NCBI GenBank assembly: GCA_013331015.1
Contig: DUHF01000050.1
Span: 1-14,420 of the forward strand
Reading direction: 5' to 3'
Origin: Methanoregula sp.
GTDB lineage: Archaea > Halobacteriota > Methanomicrobia > Methanomicrobiales > Methanospirillaceae
DNA: 14,420 bases
Shown here: in pieces, positions 13,023-14,420 of the stretch
Layout: the number at the start of each line of letters is the position of its first letter
Position numbering within the stretch: position 1 is the first letter of the stretch
Program-made: the position numbers and the translations under genes
Notes under the pieces: generated by a model
The model's input: the letters and a program-made list of their open reading frames with translations, nothing else
Databases searched by the model: none
What the model was told of the DNA's origin: nothing

Positions 13023-13225
13023 AATTAACCGGCATGAAGGTAGATATCAGCGCTTTTTTAATGTTTCTTTTTGGTATTTGTTAACATCATTTGGTTAGCA
13101 GTTGGTAACCAAATGGTTTCACGAACATTTTTTTTTTAAATTCTTAACCGAAAATGCCAACCCTCCCGTGTGTATGGATTTTTTCGTGAGCTCCTCCAAC
13201 CCAGTGCATTGAAGTTTTTTGCAGA
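13023..13225. promoter_or_regulatory. Upstream region of tupA
   Basis: This 203-bp gap between wtpC-like and tupA contains the tupA TATA-like element (about 13055-13063, minus strand), a strong inverted repeat (13088-13115) and a T10 run at 13128-13137. No gene is visible. Confidence 0.5.
13088..13115. promoter_or_regulatory. Candidate tungstate/molybdate regulator operator
   Basis: Perfect ten-base inverted repeat: CATTTGGTTA, eight bases, TAACCAAATG. It lies about 66-93 bp upstream of the tupA start and some 30 bp upstream of the TATA-like element, a position more typical of an activator, or of a repressor that bends DNA. An overlapping inner palindrome TTGGTAACCAA is also present. Confidence 0.55.
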
Positions 13226-14276
<1,051 letters not shown>

Positions 14277-14290
<14 letters not shown>

Positions 14291-14420
14291 CGTACCTCCC
14301 GATATACCGGGTAACTGACCGGAGGATAAGGAAGACCACAAAGCAGGCAACGATCATCACAAACGCGACCGCGCTGCTCTCCTTGATCCCGCCGGTCGTG
14401 AACCGGTAAAAGATGAGCGT
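14277..14420 (-). CDS. wtpB: Molybdate/tungstate ABC transporter permease, C-terminal fragment
   Basis: Reading the minus strand from the window edge gives 47 residues up to a TGA at 14277-14279: it begins TLIFYRFTTGGIKESSAVAF, continues as one hydrophobic helix (VMIVACFVVFLILR) and ends in a short basic tail. This is the usual end of a ModB/WtpB permease, and its overlap with the following ATPase gene confirms the pairing. The rest lies outside the window. Confidence 0.7.

Noticed and set aside
13119..13189. Inverted repeat TCACGAA ... TTCGTGA
   Set aside because: Seven-base arms 57 bases apart are expected by chance at this scale; no link to a gene start.

Overview
The window looks like a chromosome segment of a methanogenic archaeon, probably of the order Methanomicrobiales (a Methanoregula- or Methanosphaerula-like genome). 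Reasons: an archaeal ATP-dependent DNA ligase, archaeal TATA boxes about 25-28 bp upstream of genes that lack a Shine-Dalgarno site, T-rich terminators, and several tungstate/molybdate uptake systems. The genus is a guess from general sequence feel, not from a search.

Left part (1-4843) is a metalloid/thiol island. A COG0701/ArsP-type permease (minus strand) is followed by the start of a cupin-like gene that runs off the left edge. Facing away from the permease is an array of plus-strand genes: a cysteine-bearing ArsR repressor, an AbrB-fold protein with paired cysteines (resembling the protein often found near hgcAB mercury-methylation genes), a 58-residue protein with two CCGP cysteine knuckles, an ArsF-like thioredoxin-fold lipoprotein, an ArsG/CcdA-like membrane protein, and a secreted thioredoxin fused to a CcdA/DsbD-like membrane domain. 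Inverted repeats of one architecture (ATTTCA-N8-TGAAAT) flank the arsR TATA box, and a weaker copy lies before the CCGP gene. Together these suggest a metalloid-sensed regulon that moves electrons across the membrane to thiols or organoarsenicals and exports the product. hgcA and hgcB are not in the window.

Middle part (4844-8460) holds housekeeping genes on the minus strand: the DNA ligase and a YycJ/WalJ-type metallo-beta-lactamase-fold hydrolase. Between them lies a 704-bp non-coding stretch with a perfect 17-bp inverted repeat, a third copy of its core, and three strong stem-loops.

Right part (8449-14420) is a group-6 oxyanion (tungstate/molybdate) uptake region: tupB and tupC, then two small tandemly duplicated one-helix membrane proteins; a divergent MOT1-type molybdate permease; a lone tupA binding lipoprotein convergent to it, with a perfect 10-bp-arm inverted repeat upstream; and the ATPase plus the 3' end of the permease of a second, Wtp/Mod-type ABC transporter. 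Such investment fits a cell that depends on W/Mo enzymes such as formylmethanofuran and formate dehydrogenases.
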